The notes below the pieces were generated by a model. The model had not been told where the DNA came from. It ran no database searches and saw only the letters and a program-made list of their open reading frames with translations. DNA of 64,000 bases. Source: Oligoflexia bacterium. GTDB taxonomy: Bacteria; Bdellovibrionota; Bacteriovoracia; Bacteriovoracales; Bacteriovoracaceae. The stretch covers positions 87,908 to 151,907 of the forward strand of contig JADGAN010000003.1 in the NCBI GenBank assembly GCA_015231955.1, written 5' to 3'. Both the position numbers and the translations under genes were made by a program. Shown here piece by piece: positions 36,976 through 46,567 of this stretch (its first letter is position 1; each line of letters opens with the position of its first letter).

Positions 36976-38055
36976 CTATCTTTCTGTACAGCTAATGCAA
37001 GGATCGATGGTAAGTACCAAAACAGGTACATCTGCTAAATCGGATCCAGGTAGCACTTTTAAGAGTGCTGGTATGTTAGCAAAGGTCGGAGTTCTTACGC
37101 GTAGACGGTCTAAGAATTTAGTACCGTTACCTTTGATATAATAGACCACCTCACCTCGAGGTTGTTCGTTACGTGCGCAAAACTCACCTGTCGGCATTCC
37201 CGTTACTTTAACATCAATTTCACTATCGGGCATATGCTTGATAGTTCTGCGGATGAGTTCAAAGCTTTGGTATACCTCACGGATACGCACAATAGTTCGT
37301 GCATAACTATCACCACTACTCTCTATCATTGGAACAAAATCAAGTTCCTTATATTTTGCATAGGTGGCCACGCGAACATCTTGATTGACGCCACTTGCTC
37401 GAAGCATGGGGCCGACAGCACCAAGGTGGTAAGCATCTTCTTTAGAGAGAACGCCAACGCCGCAAAGGCGATGTTTCACAGAGGCATCCTCAATGAAAAC
37501 ATTGGTGATGCTCTTGAGGTCATGCTCAAGCTTATCGAGTCGTTTTTGAATCTCAGCTAACTTATCTTTTTCAATATTTCTGCGAACACCACCAACCTTG
37601 GCCGATCCAAAGATCACACGGCCACCGGTAGTCTCTTCAATAATATCTAGAACCTCTTCTCTCATTTTCCAAGAGTACATGAAGAGTGATTCAAATCCAA
37701 AGCTATCCGCTATTAGTCCAAGCCATAACAAGTGGCTATGGATTCTGGAAAGCTCTGACCAGACAAGGCGCAAATACTCAGCACGTGGAGGAACGGTAAC
37801 GTTTAAGACTTTCTCCACAGCTTGGCAGTAGGTGAGTCCGTGAATGAAGCTGCAAATCCCACAAATTCTTTCAGCAACATAGGTGAAATCGTTATAATCT
37901 CTATTTTCAACCAATTTTTCTAGTCCACGATGGATAAAACCAATTGAAGGGATCACTTCAATAACTTTTTCATCTTCGACCACAAGGTCTAGGTGAATCG
38001 GTTCTGGAAGTACAGGATGTTGCGGTCCAAAGGGTATTATAGTTCTCTCGGCCAT
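36976..38055 (-). CDS. echE: Ech-type [NiFe]-hydrogenase large subunit
   Basis: 359 residues. The two CxxC pairs that bind the NiFe centre are present: RICGIC (C65, C68) and, at the very C-terminus, DPCISC (C353, C356). The protein ends TER right after it, so there is no extension for a maturation protease to remove. NuoD-like features (HRGLEKL, PRGEVVYYIKGNGTKFLDRLRVRTP) place it in group 4 energy-converting enzymes. It makes or oxidises H2 coupled to ion translocation. The stop of echD directly abuts its start. Confidence 0.92.
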   Translation of the reverse strand: MAERTIIPFGPQHPVLPEPIHLDLVVEDEKVIEVIPSIGFIHRGLEKLVENRDYNDFTYVAERICGICSFIHGLTYCQAVEKVLNVTVPPRAEYLRLVWSELSRIHSHLLWLGLIADSFGFESLFMYSWKMREEVLDIIEETTGGRVIFGSAKVGGVRRNIEKDKLAEIQKRLDKLEHDLKSITNVFIEDASVKHRLCGVGVLSKEDAYHLGAVGPMLRASGVNQDVRVATYAKYKELDFVPMIESSGDSYARTIVRIREVYQSFELIRRTIKHMPDSEIDVKVTGMPTGEFCARNEQPRGEVVYYIKGNGTKFLDRLRVRTPTFANIPALLKVLPGSDLADVPVLVLTIDPCISCTER

Positions 38056-38499
38056 TTAATTCTCCGATTTATTATTATTAACGTGCTTGATTTCAATATT
38101 ATTTTTAACAGTAGGTTTGCTAAAAGCGGCCTTATGAGGAGTGCGATAGAAGTTACCTTTGAAATCGATCAAGATTCCTTTGATTTTTAAACCAAAGAGA
38201 TCGGCAATCTCATTTTCATAGATAAGCGCGCACATAAAGATATCTGAGATACTGGGAATTTCTGTGCTCTCTACTGCGGCCGCATCGATAGTGAGTTTTA
38301 TTCCTTCATAAAGATAATCTTTATCGAAGGCGTAGATCACTTCAAAGGTCTCTTTGATTTTCGAGCAACCAATATGTACCATACGGTAGTCGCGCTTCTT
38401 ATACTCTTGCACTTTTGCTTTGAGCTCCGCCACTGTCGTTGGATGCACAATTTGATCTTGGAAGAAGTTTTGAAAGTTGGGTTTATCCGAAATATTCAT
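38056..38499 (-). CDS. echD: Ech-type hydrogenase NuoC-like subunit
   Basis: 147 residues, related to the 30-kDa (NuoC) subunit of complex I: the family motif YENEIADLFGLKIKG is followed by DFKGNFYRTP. It is smaller than NuoC, as in Ech enzymes. It holds the large and small subunits together. Its first base overlaps the last base of echC. The C-terminal Asn-rich tail (NNNKSEN) is not conserved. Confidence 0.86.
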   Translation of the reverse strand: MNISDKPNFQNFFQDQIVHPTTVAELKAKVQEYKKRDYRMVHIGCSKIKETFEVIYAFDKDYLYEGIKLTIDAAAVESTEIPSISDIFMCALIYENEIADLFGLKIKGILIDFKGNFYRTPHKAAFSKPTVKNNIEIKHVNNNKSEN

Positions 38500-38960
38500 T
38501 AGCAGGCTCCTTCACCGGAACAAGAGCAGTTACCACCACAATCTTGCTCTCTTTTCTTTTCAAGTATTCCAAGTGCTTTGACGACACCATCGATAATTGC
38601 CTCTGGCCGTACAGCACACCCTGGAACATAAACATCAACTGGGATGACTTTATCTACTCCACCATAAACATTATAGCAATCTTTAAATATCCCACCAGAG
38701 GTTGCGCAAATTCCCAACGCCAGTACGACTTTGGGGTTTGGCATCTGCTCGTAGATGTTTTTTACGATGCCGATATTTTGCTCATTGATAGAGCCAGTGA
38801 TTAAAAAAATATCTGCATGCTTAGGATTGCCTGTGTTAATAATACCAAAGCGTTCAACATCAAAACGAGGCATGAGAGCAGCTAAGACTTCAATGTCGCA
38901 ACCGTTGCAACTAGAACCATCGTAATGAATAACCCATGGGGATTTTGATAAGACTGACAT
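38499..38960 (-). CDS. echC: Ech-type hydrogenase small subunit (NuoB-like)
   Basis: 153 residues. The proximal 4Fe-4S ligands are visible: C18 and C21 (SSCNGCDIE), C85 (GICATSGG) and C115 (PGCAVRP), as in NuoB and group 4 small subunits. The last 13 residues form an extra Cys-rich tail with C141, C145, C147 and C153. It lies 45 bp after echB. It receives electrons from the ferredoxin subunit. Confidence 0.9.
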   Translation of the reverse strand: MSVLSKSPWVIHYDGSSCNGCDIEVLAALMPRFDVERFGIINTGNPKHADIFLITGSINEQNIGIVKNIYEQMPNPKVVLALGICATSGGIFKDCYNVYGGVDKVIPVDVYVPGCAVRPEAIIDGVVKALGILEKKREQDCGGNCSCSGEGAC

Positions 38961-39005
38961 TGGAAGTTAATCCTCCTGTACTATTATGTACGGTAACAAT
39001 GATTA

Positions 39006-39893
39006 CTAAAATGAAAACAGCGCTGGAAATTGTTTAACAAGGTAGAGATAAACAATATTTCCACCACCTAAAATCAAAGTCATCCACCAAGATGACTTAA
39101 GCAAGAGGTCCCATTTTACTCGAGAAAAGGAGTTATCGACAAAGATTTCTAAAGCATATGTTCCAATTGCTACAAGCACTGCTACCACAGGCCATGGAGC
39201 AAAAAAGATGTAGATAATACCAAGAAGTAAAATGTTTTCATACCAGTGGGCGAGTTCAATTAGCGCTAGGTTTGGCCCTGAAAACTCTGTTGTAATTCCC
39301 TTTACCAACTCTTGGTGGGCGTGGTGAGAAGCGGACAAATCAAAGGGGCCTTTTCTTAATTTAATGGTTAAGACATAGAGATAGCCAAAGAAGATCCCTG
39401 GTAGCTGAAAGAAGAGAGGATCAGGACTATTTAAGATGTCTTGAATTGAGAAAGAGCCGATGGCCATATACACACCCACTGGAATCAGCAGGATCATGGG
39501 TTCATAAGCAAGCATTTGAATCAGCTCTCTCTCTGCTCCAACAAAACTATAAGGTGATCCAATTTGATAAGCAGCAAGTACCAAGAAAACGCCGCTTAGT
39601 GAAAAGACAAACATCACAATTAAGAAGTCTTGTTGTGCAAAGAAAAGTGCACCGGTAATAATCATAGAGATTAAGAGACCGATCACAAAAATGCTTTGCG
39701 ATTTTAAAACTAAAAGTTGCTCTTTGGAAAAGAGTTTTCCCACATCGTAGAAGGGCTGTAGAATGGGCGGCCCTACCCTTGATTGTATACGTGCGGTTAA
39801 TATCCTATCAAATCCAGAGAGAAGCCCACCTAAAATTGGTGCTAAGACGATGTAGAGTAATCCTTGTAATAATACCGACATTCTTTCATCCAC
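39006..39893 (-). CDS. echB: Ech-type hydrogenase membrane subunit (NuoH-like)
   Basis: 295 residues with about eight membrane helices. NuoH/EchB landmarks: FDRILTARIQSRVGPPIL followed by QPFYDVGKLFSKE in the N-terminal third, GAERELIQMLAYEPM in the middle, and FDLSASHHAHQELVKGITTE. It anchors the soluble arm and forms part of the ion path. It lies 4 bp after echA. Confidence 0.9.
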   Translation of the reverse strand: MDERMSVLLQGLLYIVLAPILGGLLSGFDRILTARIQSRVGPPILQPFYDVGKLFSKEQLLVLKSQSIFVIGLLISMIITGALFFAQQDFLIVMFVFSLSGVFLVLAAYQIGSPYSFVGAERELIQMLAYEPMILLIPVGVYMAIGSFSIQDILNSPDPLFFQLPGIFFGYLYVLTIKLRKGPFDLSASHHAHQELVKGITTEFSGPNLALIELAHWYENILLLGIIYIFFAPWPVVAVLVAIGTYALEIFVDNSFSRVKWDLLLKSSWWMTLILGGGNIVYLYLVKQFPALFSF

Positions 39894-39897
39894 CTTT

Positions 39898-41829
39898 TTA
39901 CTTTAAAGTTTGAAATACGAAAAAGCACATCATGACAAAAGTTATTAATGAGAGTGCAAGCCCAATCTTTGTCCATGCCTCTTCTGCAAAAAAGTTATTC
40001 AAATAGTAGTTTCTTAACTGAATATCCACCGTCTTTAGTGGGTTCTTGTATTGCCTACCATCATTGACATTGGCGCCACTTAGGTAAGGAGCAACCATGC
40101 GTGTACCTCTGCCAACTTTGATAAAAGCAGCAGCAGCATACGGTAAGAGGAAGAGTACAATAAGGATCAATATCATTGCGGAAAGGGTCCAGGCGTCGAG
40201 TGGAAAGTTGATATTGTATTGAGAGAGCAGATAGGGTGACAACACATAATCGGAAATGTAAGGGATACAGATGATGGAAATAATCGTGAAGATCCCAAGA
40301 GGATAGAGTGCACTCCACTCAAAAACAGAGATGTGCTTGGTGTGTTTTAAGTGTGGGTTTGCAGGAGAGGTTTGTAGGATTTTACCCATCCACTTGCTCC
40401 AGTAAAAGATAGTGGCCGAGCTACCAAAGACGATGGCCAGCACGAGGAGTGGAAAGGAGTCCAGCACTGCTTTGAGCACTACCCATTTGCTGATAAGAAG
40501 TGCAAAGGGGGCGAGGAACATGCCGGCCATTCCAACAATTAAGAGGAATGATAGTTGTGGTAAGCGATCAAACAATCCATCCATCATCTCAATCTCACGG
40601 CCATCGATTTGATGTTCAACCACTCCAACGCCAAGAAAGAGGAGACCTTTGGAGATTGCATGGAAGAGGATGATGGCCATTCCCGCCCAGACTGCGGTGG
40701 CCGATCCAATACCGGCGCATAAGACAATAAGTCCAAGGTTGGCAATAGTAGAGTAAGCAAGTAATGCTTTGGCATTTTGCCTGGAGATACAAAGAAAAGA
40801 GGAGATCAGAAAGCTGATTCCACCGATGGTCGCCACAGCAATTCCAAGAGTGGTATTTTCAAGTGCAGGAGAGAGTTTTATCAGCAAGAACACTCCCGCT
40901 TTAACCATGGTACTGGAGTGAAGAAGAGCGGAAACAGGTGTTGGTGCAACCATTGCTCCAAGAAGCCAGGAAGAGCAAGGAACTTGTGCCGACTTGGTGA
41001 AGCCAGCGATTGCAAGCAGAAGAATTGGCAACATATAGCCAGCTTTTCCTTGGGTTACAAGATCATTAAGTCCCAGCGCCCCATTACTTTTAAAGAGAAA
41101 GACGATTCCCAGAAAAAAAGCAACTCCACCAACCAAGTTGAAAGCTAAAGCACGGAAAGCGTTATTGATCGACTCAGCATCATTTTTGTATTTTATGAGA
41201 AGGAAGGAGCAAAGAGTGGTGACTTCCCAGAAGAGGTGTAACCAAAGTAGGTTATTGGAGATAACGAGTCCAAACATTGCAGCTAAAAAGAGAAAGAAGA
41301 TAAAGAAGAAAAAGGGAGTTGAAGCCTTTAGTGCTGGATAGTGGTGGTTAAACTCTTCCATGTATCCATTGGCGTAAAGAGTGATTAAACCTCCGATTAC
41401 CCCAATAATAAAGATCATGAGTACAGAAAAGTGATCAACGTAAAAGGGTGCTTGAGCGAAAAGGTTACTGGCCACTCCTCCGGCCACCGCCTCTTTGATC
41501 ATCATTTCCAAGTAGACTCCAATGGCCAACTGTGCCAGTGCAATTCCTAAGATTAAGAACCGTTTGTGCTGCACACTCCATATAACAATAAGTAGACTGA
41601 TTGCCAGCTCAATGTAGAAGAGAGCGTGCTGCTGCAATGATGTAAAGCTCACTTCGCGTGCAAGCGAATCGAGTGTTCCAAGCGGCAAAAACGAGATGAC
41701 AATCGTGAGTCCAACAATGAACAAAGAAAAGATTGTAACCATAATCTTTTGCAAGGAGTTTCCCCTGCAGATGAGCATGAGTACGGCCATAATTAGTGGT
41801 AACAGGACAAGTAAAGAAACTAATAACAT
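39898..41829 (-). CDS. echA: Ech-type hydrogenase ion-translocating subunit (NuoL/Mrp-like)
   Basis: 643 residues, about 16 hydrophobic segments. The proton_antipo_M core carries WEVTTLCSFLLI with the conserved Glu, FTKSAQVPCSSWL with a conserved Lys, and PTPVSALLHSSTMVKAGVFL. It pumps H+ or Na+ in the energy-converting complex. It is the first gene of echA-B-C-D-E-F. The 185-bp upstream region contains the palindromes GAAGTGCACTTC (41913-41924) and GTTATTACGATAAC (41938-41951), candidate regulator sites. Confidence 0.9.
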   Translation of the reverse strand: MLLVSLLVLLPLIMAVLMLICRGNSLQKIMVTIFSLFIVGLTIVISFLPLGTLDSLAREVSFTSLQQHALFYIELAISLLIVIWSVQHKRFLILGIALAQLAIGVYLEMMIKEAVAGGVASNLFAQAPFYVDHFSVLMIFIIGVIGGLITLYANGYMEEFNHHYPALKASTPFFFFIFFLFLAAMFGLVISNNLLWLHLFWEVTTLCSFLLIKYKNDAESINNAFRALAFNLVGGVAFFLGIVFLFKSNGALGLNDLVTQGKAGYMLPILLLAIAGFTKSAQVPCSSWLLGAMVAPTPVSALLHSSTMVKAGVFLLIKLSPALENTTLGIAVATIGGISFLISSFLCISRQNAKALLAYSTIANLGLIVLCAGIGSATAVWAGMAIILFHAISKGLLFLGVGVVEHQIDGREIEMMDGLFDRLPQLSFLLIVGMAGMFLAPFALLISKWVVLKAVLDSFPLLVLAIVFGSSATIFYWSKWMGKILQTSPANPHLKHTKHISVFEWSALYPLGIFTIISIICIPYISDYVLSPYLLSQYNINFPLDAWTLSAMILILIVLFLLPYAAAAFIKVGRGTRMVAPYLSGANVNDGRQYKNPLKTVDIQLRNYYLNNFFAEEAWTKIGLALSLITFVMMCFFVFQTLK

Positions 41830-41912
41830 ATTCTCTGGCCCCTTTCTTAAAGAGTCTCAATTGAGCGTTAATAAACTAGCGAATAGTATTTTGCCTGTTA
41901 AATTATCAGAAG

Positions 41913-41951
41913 GAAGTGCACTTCTAAAGTGAAATCGCGTTATTACGATAA
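41913..41951. promoter_or_regulatory. Two short palindromes upstream of the ech operon
   Basis: A perfect 12-bp palindrome, GAAGTGCACTTC (41913-41924), and GTTATTACGATAAC (41938-41951, GTTAT/ATAAC arms around TACG). They lie 84-122 bp before the echA start. Neither is a clear NikR or FNR consensus. Confidence 0.35.
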
Positions 41952-42014
41952 CTTTTTTTTTTGTTGTAGCAAATTGTAGAAAATCATTGAGGATGGTCAG
42001 GTTTTTTTGGGAGT

Positions 42015-43151
42015 TTAGTTTGAGGAGACAAAGGTTGGGTAGAAATGGAGTGGTTGCTTTACCTCAACTTTACCACCACCTTTGGGTTCTGGGAATTTTA
42101 TACCTTGAAGAACGTTAGCGATACAAGGTTTAATATTGTTAAATTTATTTTCACCTTCAACATTATTATCGGCCACACTCCCTCTGCCATTAATGGAAAA
42201 GCTAAGGGTGATGGTTCCATCAATACCTTGCCTTGAAGAGTCGAGTTGCGACTGATAACAGTGCTGAAATTGTTTTATATGTTCACGAAGAATCTTGTTG
42301 ATGATACTTCGATCAATCGATCCAACGACGACGGTATCGGCCGGTGCACCAATCGTATAAAAGCTCTTCTTATCACCATTACCATCGGCACCTAAGCGGC
42401 CATTGGTATCGAGTGATCCTTTTGAAGCTGATGGAAAATCGGCCCCATTAGCAGATCCCAGTGAAGAGTATGATGCTTTTTTAATTGCACCATTTGTGCC
42501 TCCATGAGCAAGCCCTCCACCGGCAGCAACAAAATTGTCTGAGCTAACACCACCAGCAGGTTGTACTTTGGGCATAGAGGTGGTTCCATTGTTTACAATC
42601 GACTTAATCATGCCTTTAAACATGTCTGCTTTGTAGGTCTCAGCGACCTTTGCAGGAGCATTATTTGTCGTGGTCGTTACCACTGGTGCCGTCACTTTGC
42701 GTGGAGTAGGTGAGGCAGCTTTTGCCATCGCCGCTTTTGCGGGTGCAGCTGCTACTACTGCTTTTGCTTTCACCACCTCGGCCACTTTTTTCTGTGGAGT
42801 CTTCGCCTCTACCACTTTCTCTTCGGCCTTAACCACTTGTTGTTCCACTTTCGGAGGAGGTGGAGGAACAGGAATGGGTTTGGCCCTGGGTTTTGTCATT
42901 GGTTTATGTTCAACAAACGCAATCTTAAACTCCTTCTTCTCCGGTGGTGGCGTATGCGGCGTAAACGCTATCTTAATAAAGAACAACAAGCAGTGAGCAA
43001 TGAGTGCAACAGTAATCGCTGTTTCCCAAGAGCGGTCTTTGGAAGTTGGATCCGCTTGCTGCTCTTGTGAAAAGTTATTACCTCTACCACTAGTCATGCT
43101 CTGGCTGTCCTTGGCTTTCGGAGCTTGTGGGTAACGTGTTCGCTTTTCCAT
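42015..43151 (-). CDS. TonB-like protein with AgmX/PglI C-terminal domain
   Basis: 378 residues. A single membrane helix at about 44-63 (TAITVALIAHCLLFFIKIAF) follows a polar cytoplasmic N-terminus. Next come a TonB-like Pro-rich stretch (KPRAKPIPVPPPPPKVEQ), an Ala/Lys/Val-rich stalk (about 100-180), a Gly/Ser/Asn linker, and a C-terminal AgmX/PglI-type domain (about 280-378; REHIKQFQHCYQSQL and CIANVLQGIKFPEPKGGG). It is the transducer partner of the TolQ/TolR proteins upstream. AgmX is known from Myxococcus gliding motility; the role here is unknown. Confidence 0.85.
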   Translation of the reverse strand: MEKRTRYPQAPKAKDSQSMTSGRGNNFSQEQQADPTSKDRSWETAITVALIAHCLLFFIKIAFTPHTPPPEKKEFKIAFVEHKPMTKPRAKPIPVPPPPPKVEQQVVKAEEKVVEAKTPQKKVAEVVKAKAVVAAAPAKAAMAKAASPTPRKVTAPVVTTTTNNAPAKVAETYKADMFKGMIKSIVNNGTTSMPKVQPAGGVSSDNFVAAGGGLAHGGTNGAIKKASYSSLGSANGADFPSASKGSLDTNGRLGADGNGDKKSFYTIGAPADTVVVGSIDRSIINKILREHIKQFQHCYQSQLDSSRQGIDGTITLSFSINGRGSVADNNVEGENKFNNIKPCIANVLQGIKFPEPKGGGKVEVKQPLHFYPTFVSSN

Positions 43152-43195
43152 AAGATTATCCTTATTATTTCCTGTTCCCTTTTATTTTTCCGTGC

Positions 43196-43636
43196 TTACT
43201 GCTTTTTGGCAGCGACCTTGCCTTCGGTCTGTTCCGCCGCAATCGAGAACGATGTTGCGCCGGCCTTTTTTGCAATATCCATTAATGCAACCATTTTGCC
43301 GATCTCTACTTGAGTATCCCCTTCAAAAACGACGGCGTTGCTCTTGTGTTGTTTCATAGCACTAACTATCTCTTGTTCAAAATGCTCAAAGGCGATGGCC
43401 TTTCCTTGAAGAGAGAGCTTGCCATCCTTGGCGAGTGCAACCACTAAGGTTTCAGTTGGCTTAGGACTAGTGATGTTTGTTGCCTTTGGTAACTCAATAT
43501 CAAGGGCCGACTCAATCATCACTGTCGAGGAGACCATGAAGATAATCAACAACACAAGCATGATGTCGATCATTGGGGTCATATTGATCTCTACGACGAT
43601 ATCATCTTGGCCATTAGGATTAATATTTGCGCTCAT
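43196..43636 (-). CDS. ExbD/TolR family proton-channel protein
   Basis: 146 residues. The family N-terminus is intact: EINMTPMIDIMLVLLIIFMV with the channel Asp, in the single membrane helix (about 20-42). A periplasmic domain follows, with VALAKDGKLSLQGKAI and FEGDTQVEIGKMVALMDIAK. The tail is Lys/Ala-rich. It lies between the TolQ-like and AgmX-like genes in a three-gene operon. Confidence 0.92.
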   Translation of the reverse strand: MSANINPNGQDDIVVEINMTPMIDIMLVLLIIFMVSSTVMIESALDIELPKATNITSPKPTETLVVALAKDGKLSLQGKAIAFEHFEQEIVSAMKQHKSNAVVFEGDTQVEIGKMVALMDIAKKAGATSFSIAAEQTEGKVAAKKQ

Positions 43637-43669
43637 ACATTTCTTCCTTTTGTATAAAAGTTAAACAAC

Positions 43670-44350
43670 TTACTCTGCAGGGATGAATCGAGGAGGCATC
43701 TCATCCGACTCTTGCGAATCTTGACGGCACATCTTCATTTTCAATACCATGTCCTCAACTTTGTTTTTAAAATCGACAAACACCACATTCACTTTATTTT
43801 GAAGGTAGTTGTAGACAATTAAGGCCGCAACAGCGATCAAAATACCAGCAGCAGTAGCAACGAGTGCTTCAGAAATACCTGCAGACACCACTCCAAAACC
43901 GCTCTTTCCCGACTCTCCAATCGACTTAAAAGAAGTCATTATACCAATAACCGTTCCACATAGTCCTACGAAGGGTGTAGTTGAACCAATGGTACCTACG
44001 ATCCATAAGCGCTTCTTCAAACTTCCTTGAGTTTCGCTAAGCCTACGAGTAAGACTCTCTTTAGCATCACTCATGGAAAGTTTCTTCGAAGTGACAATCT
44101 CATCAAACAACCTCATGTAGCTGTTATTGAGATATTTGCTGGAATTCTTTAAGGCCCATTTAACCTCTTCACTGTTCTTACTCATAAGAACCGAATCCAA
44201 CTCTTTGTAGAAGTTTAAATAGTTCTTAACGAAGATAGAGAGTTCAATCACCTTCTGGATTCCAATAATCCAGATGATGACTGAGAATAAAAGCAGTGGG
44301 TACATTGCTAGACCACCTGCTTGAAACAGTTCCATAAAATTTGTACTCAT
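43670..44350 (-). CDS. MotA/TolQ/ExbB family proton-channel protein
   Basis: 226 residues. Three membrane helices: about 13-35, 118-140 and 158-180. The conserved block WIVGTIGSTTPFVGLCGTVIG, then GISEALVATAAGILIAVAAL, is the ExbB/TolQ signature. With the TolR-like protein it converts the proton gradient into movement of the AgmX/TonB-like protein. A TAAGGAGG ribosome-binding site precedes the ATG. The operon starts at a sigma-54 promoter. Confidence 0.92.
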   Translation of the reverse strand: MSTNFMELFQAGGLAMYPLLLFSVIIWIIGIQKVIELSIFVKNYLNFYKELDSVLMSKNSEEVKWALKNSSKYLNNSYMRLFDEIVTSKKLSMSDAKESLTRRLSETQGSLKKRLWIVGTIGSTTPFVGLCGTVIGIMTSFKSIGESGKSGFGVVSAGISEALVATAAGILIAVAALIVYNYLQNKVNVVFVDFKNKVEDMVLKMKMCRQDSQESDEMPPRFIPAE

Positions 44351-44404
44351 GACAATTTCCTCCTTAAAGCAGTAAGATAAACGACTAACTCCTGCCTCCT
44401 ATTA

Positions 44405-44421
44405 AGCAAGCAGTGTGCCAA
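44405..44421 (-). promoter_or_regulatory. Sigma-54 (-24/-12) promoter of the TolQ-TolR-AgmX operon
   Basis: Read on the minus strand, TTGGCACACTGCTTGCT matches the RpoN consensus TGGCAC-N5-TTGCW at every conserved position. It lies 55 bp upstream of the TolQ-like ATG, leaving an untranslated leader of about 40 nt that ends in a strong ribosome-binding site. Confidence 0.85.
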
Positions 44422-44541
44422 CTTTATTTGGCGCGCTATTTAAGGGTGTGAGTGCAAAATCAAGGAGTTAATCTGGTGGAAAAGTGGCCTGTGAAAAAAA
44501 GATGCACAGAAAGTATCATCCTGTAAAAAATATATACAGAC

Positions 44542-46560
44542 TTACTCTGCTCGTAAGGCCTCAATCACTTGCAGTTGCTTGGCCTTAAGTGCTGGGAAGA
44601 GACCACTTAAAATACCAACAACAAGGATGGAGAGGAGAGAGATGCTCATGGCCCCCCATTCGAAAATCCACTGGAACTTCACTTTAGGGACAAGCATTCC
44701 AGCGACATAGATCATAGACTCATAGAAAGCAAAGCCGATCACAATGCCAAAGATCCCGGCAAGTGCACAAAGGATAAGGGTCTCGATCAAAAATTGCCAT
44801 AAGATTGAGCGATCGGTGGCGCCAACTGCTTTACGAACACCAATCTCACGATAGCGTTCCGAGAGTGCCACCATCATCATATTGGCCACCCCTACGCCAC
44901 CGACCAGGAGAGAGGCAGCTGCCAGAGCACCAATAATAATAGAAAAGAGGTTTAAAAACTTTTCCATCTGAGCGATCAGTACGCTGTCGGTGCCAATAGA
45001 AAACATTCCGCTGTTGCCATACTTTTTTTCAAAATAGGCCTTGATCATCTTACCTAATTTCTCAATATCACTTCCCACATGTGCCTGCATGGTGAAGTTG
45101 TAGATCCGTGATTCCCAAAGCGAGGAGGAGTTAGCGGTATAATAGGTAAAGGGAATGTAGATTTGCATATTGGGCTTCATCCACTCATCATTGGAGGTTT
45201 TAGGACTCATTACTCCAATAACGGTGCAAGGGTATTGGCGGTTTCTTCCCTTTATAAGAATAACTCTTTTAAGGGGAGATATTTTAAAATTTTCAAAGAG
45301 TTGTTTACTAATATCAGCACCGATTACACAAACGCCACTTTTGTTATCTAGGTGGAAGCGGGAAAAATATTTTCCTTGAGAGAGCGGACGATTTAAAATA
45401 TCCCATCCTTCATCATTAATTGCGAGTACTTTGATATCAGTGTCTAAGGCCTTGCCTCCAAAAACTACAGAGCTATCCCAGGAGTAAAAATTGGGAGTAA
45501 GTTTAGAGATGGAGGGAAAGGTCTTTTTAAGGTTAATAATGTCGTGTTCATAATGAAACGATTCAAACATATTTTCTTGGATATCGGTTGCTTTCCGGTT
45601 CCAATTGCGATGGCCACTAAAGGTTAAGGTATTGGCCCCAAGATCATTAAAACTATCGAGAAGAGTGTTTTTAGTATAGATGCCGATGGTGACCATCGAG
45701 AACATCGCTGCAATACCGATAGCAACACCAAGGAGAGTTAGTGCACTTCGCAGTTTTTTTCTTCGGAGGTTGTCAAAGACAATGGGAAGTAATTTAAAAA
45801 GCGCAAAGGAGGTATGAGCGGGCGCAAAAGGAGGGGCCTTGGCACTTACAGGAGCAGTTTCCGCGTGGTTACTTACTTTAGAGATGGTTCCATCTTGTAG
45901 ATAGTAGGTTTTGTTGGCAAGCGAGGAGAGTTCGCGATCGTGAGTTACGATAATGATGGTCTTTCCAAAGGAGACCAATTTTTTAAAAAGATTCACAATC
46001 TCTGTCGCTGTTTTGCTGTCGAGATTTCCTGTTGGCTCATCGGCAAGAATGATTTTGGGATCGCAAATAAGTGCACGGGCAATGGCGGTTCGCTGCTGTT
46101 GTCCTCCGGATAGTTCGCTGGGATAACGATGGAGCAACTCCTCAATTTCCAGAAGCTTTGCGATCTCTTTGGCCCGCGTTTTGGCATCGGCCTTACTGAT
46201 AGCATGCGGACACTCCACCGGATAGGAGAGAGGAAGCAGAATGTTTTCGAGAACCGTGGCGTGCGAGAGGAGGTGAAACTGCTGGTAAACAAAACCGATG
46301 GTGTGATTTCTAAAGAGCGCAATTTGCAAAGGAGAGAGCTTTTTAATATTCTTATGATCAATAAGCACATTGCCGTATTTGATTTTCAGAACACCGCCGA
46401 GAAGGTAAAGCAAGGTGGATTTCCCTGAACCAGAACGTCCTTCAATGGAAATCATCTCCCCTTGATGGATAGAGAGGTTGAGATCCGAGAGAACTTTAAT
46501 AGGGCCACCAGCGCTTTTGTACGCAAAGGAGAGGCCTTGAACTTCAATAAGGGGATTCAT
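44542..46560 (-). CDS. macB: MacB-type ABC transporter, fused ATPase and permease
   Basis: 672 residues from the ATG at 46558-46560, which has an AAGGAG ribosome-binding site overlapping the end of macA; a longer frame to 46629 lacks support. The ATPase is at 1-235 (Walker [10 protein letters not shown], signature [15 protein letters not shown], Walker [14 protein letters not shown]). A first membrane helix near 285 is followed by a periplasmic MacB domain (about 300-540), then three FtsX helices (about 545-665; [17 protein letters not shown]). MacB drives export through MacA and TolC. The natural substrate is unknown. Confidence 0.92.
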   Translation of the reverse strand: MNPLIEVQGLSFAYKSAGGPIKVLSDLNLSIHQGEMISIEGRSGSGKSTLLYLLGGVLKIKYGNVLIDHKNIKKLSPLQIALFRNHTIGFVYQQFHLLSHATVLENILLPLSYPVECPHAISKADAKTRAKEIAKLLEIEELLHRYPSELSGGQQQRTAIARALICDPKIILADEPTGNLDSKTATEIVNLFKKLVSFGKTIIIVTHDRELSSLANKTYYLQDGTISKVSNHAETAPVSAKAPPFAPAHTSFALFKLLPIVFDNLRRKKLRSALTLLGVAIGIAAMFSMVTIGIYTKNTLLDSFNDLGANTLTFSGHRNWNRKATDIQENMFESFHYEHDIINLKKTFPSISKLTPNFYSWDSSVVFGGKALDTDIKVLAINDEGWDILNRPLSQGKYFSRFHLDNKSGVCVIGADISKQLFENFKISPLKRVILIKGRNRQYPCTVIGVMSPKTSNDEWMKPNMQIYIPFTYYTANSSSLWESRIYNFTMQAHVGSDIEKLGKMIKAYFEKKYGNSGMFSIGTDSVLIAQMEKFLNLFSIIIGALAAASLLVGGVGVANMMMVALSERYREIGVRKAVGATDRSILWQFLIETLILCALAGIFGIVIGFAFYESMIYVAGMLVPKVKFQWIFEWGAMSISLLSILVVGILSGLFPALKAKQLQVIEALRAE

Positions 46561-46567
46561 GCCTGAC

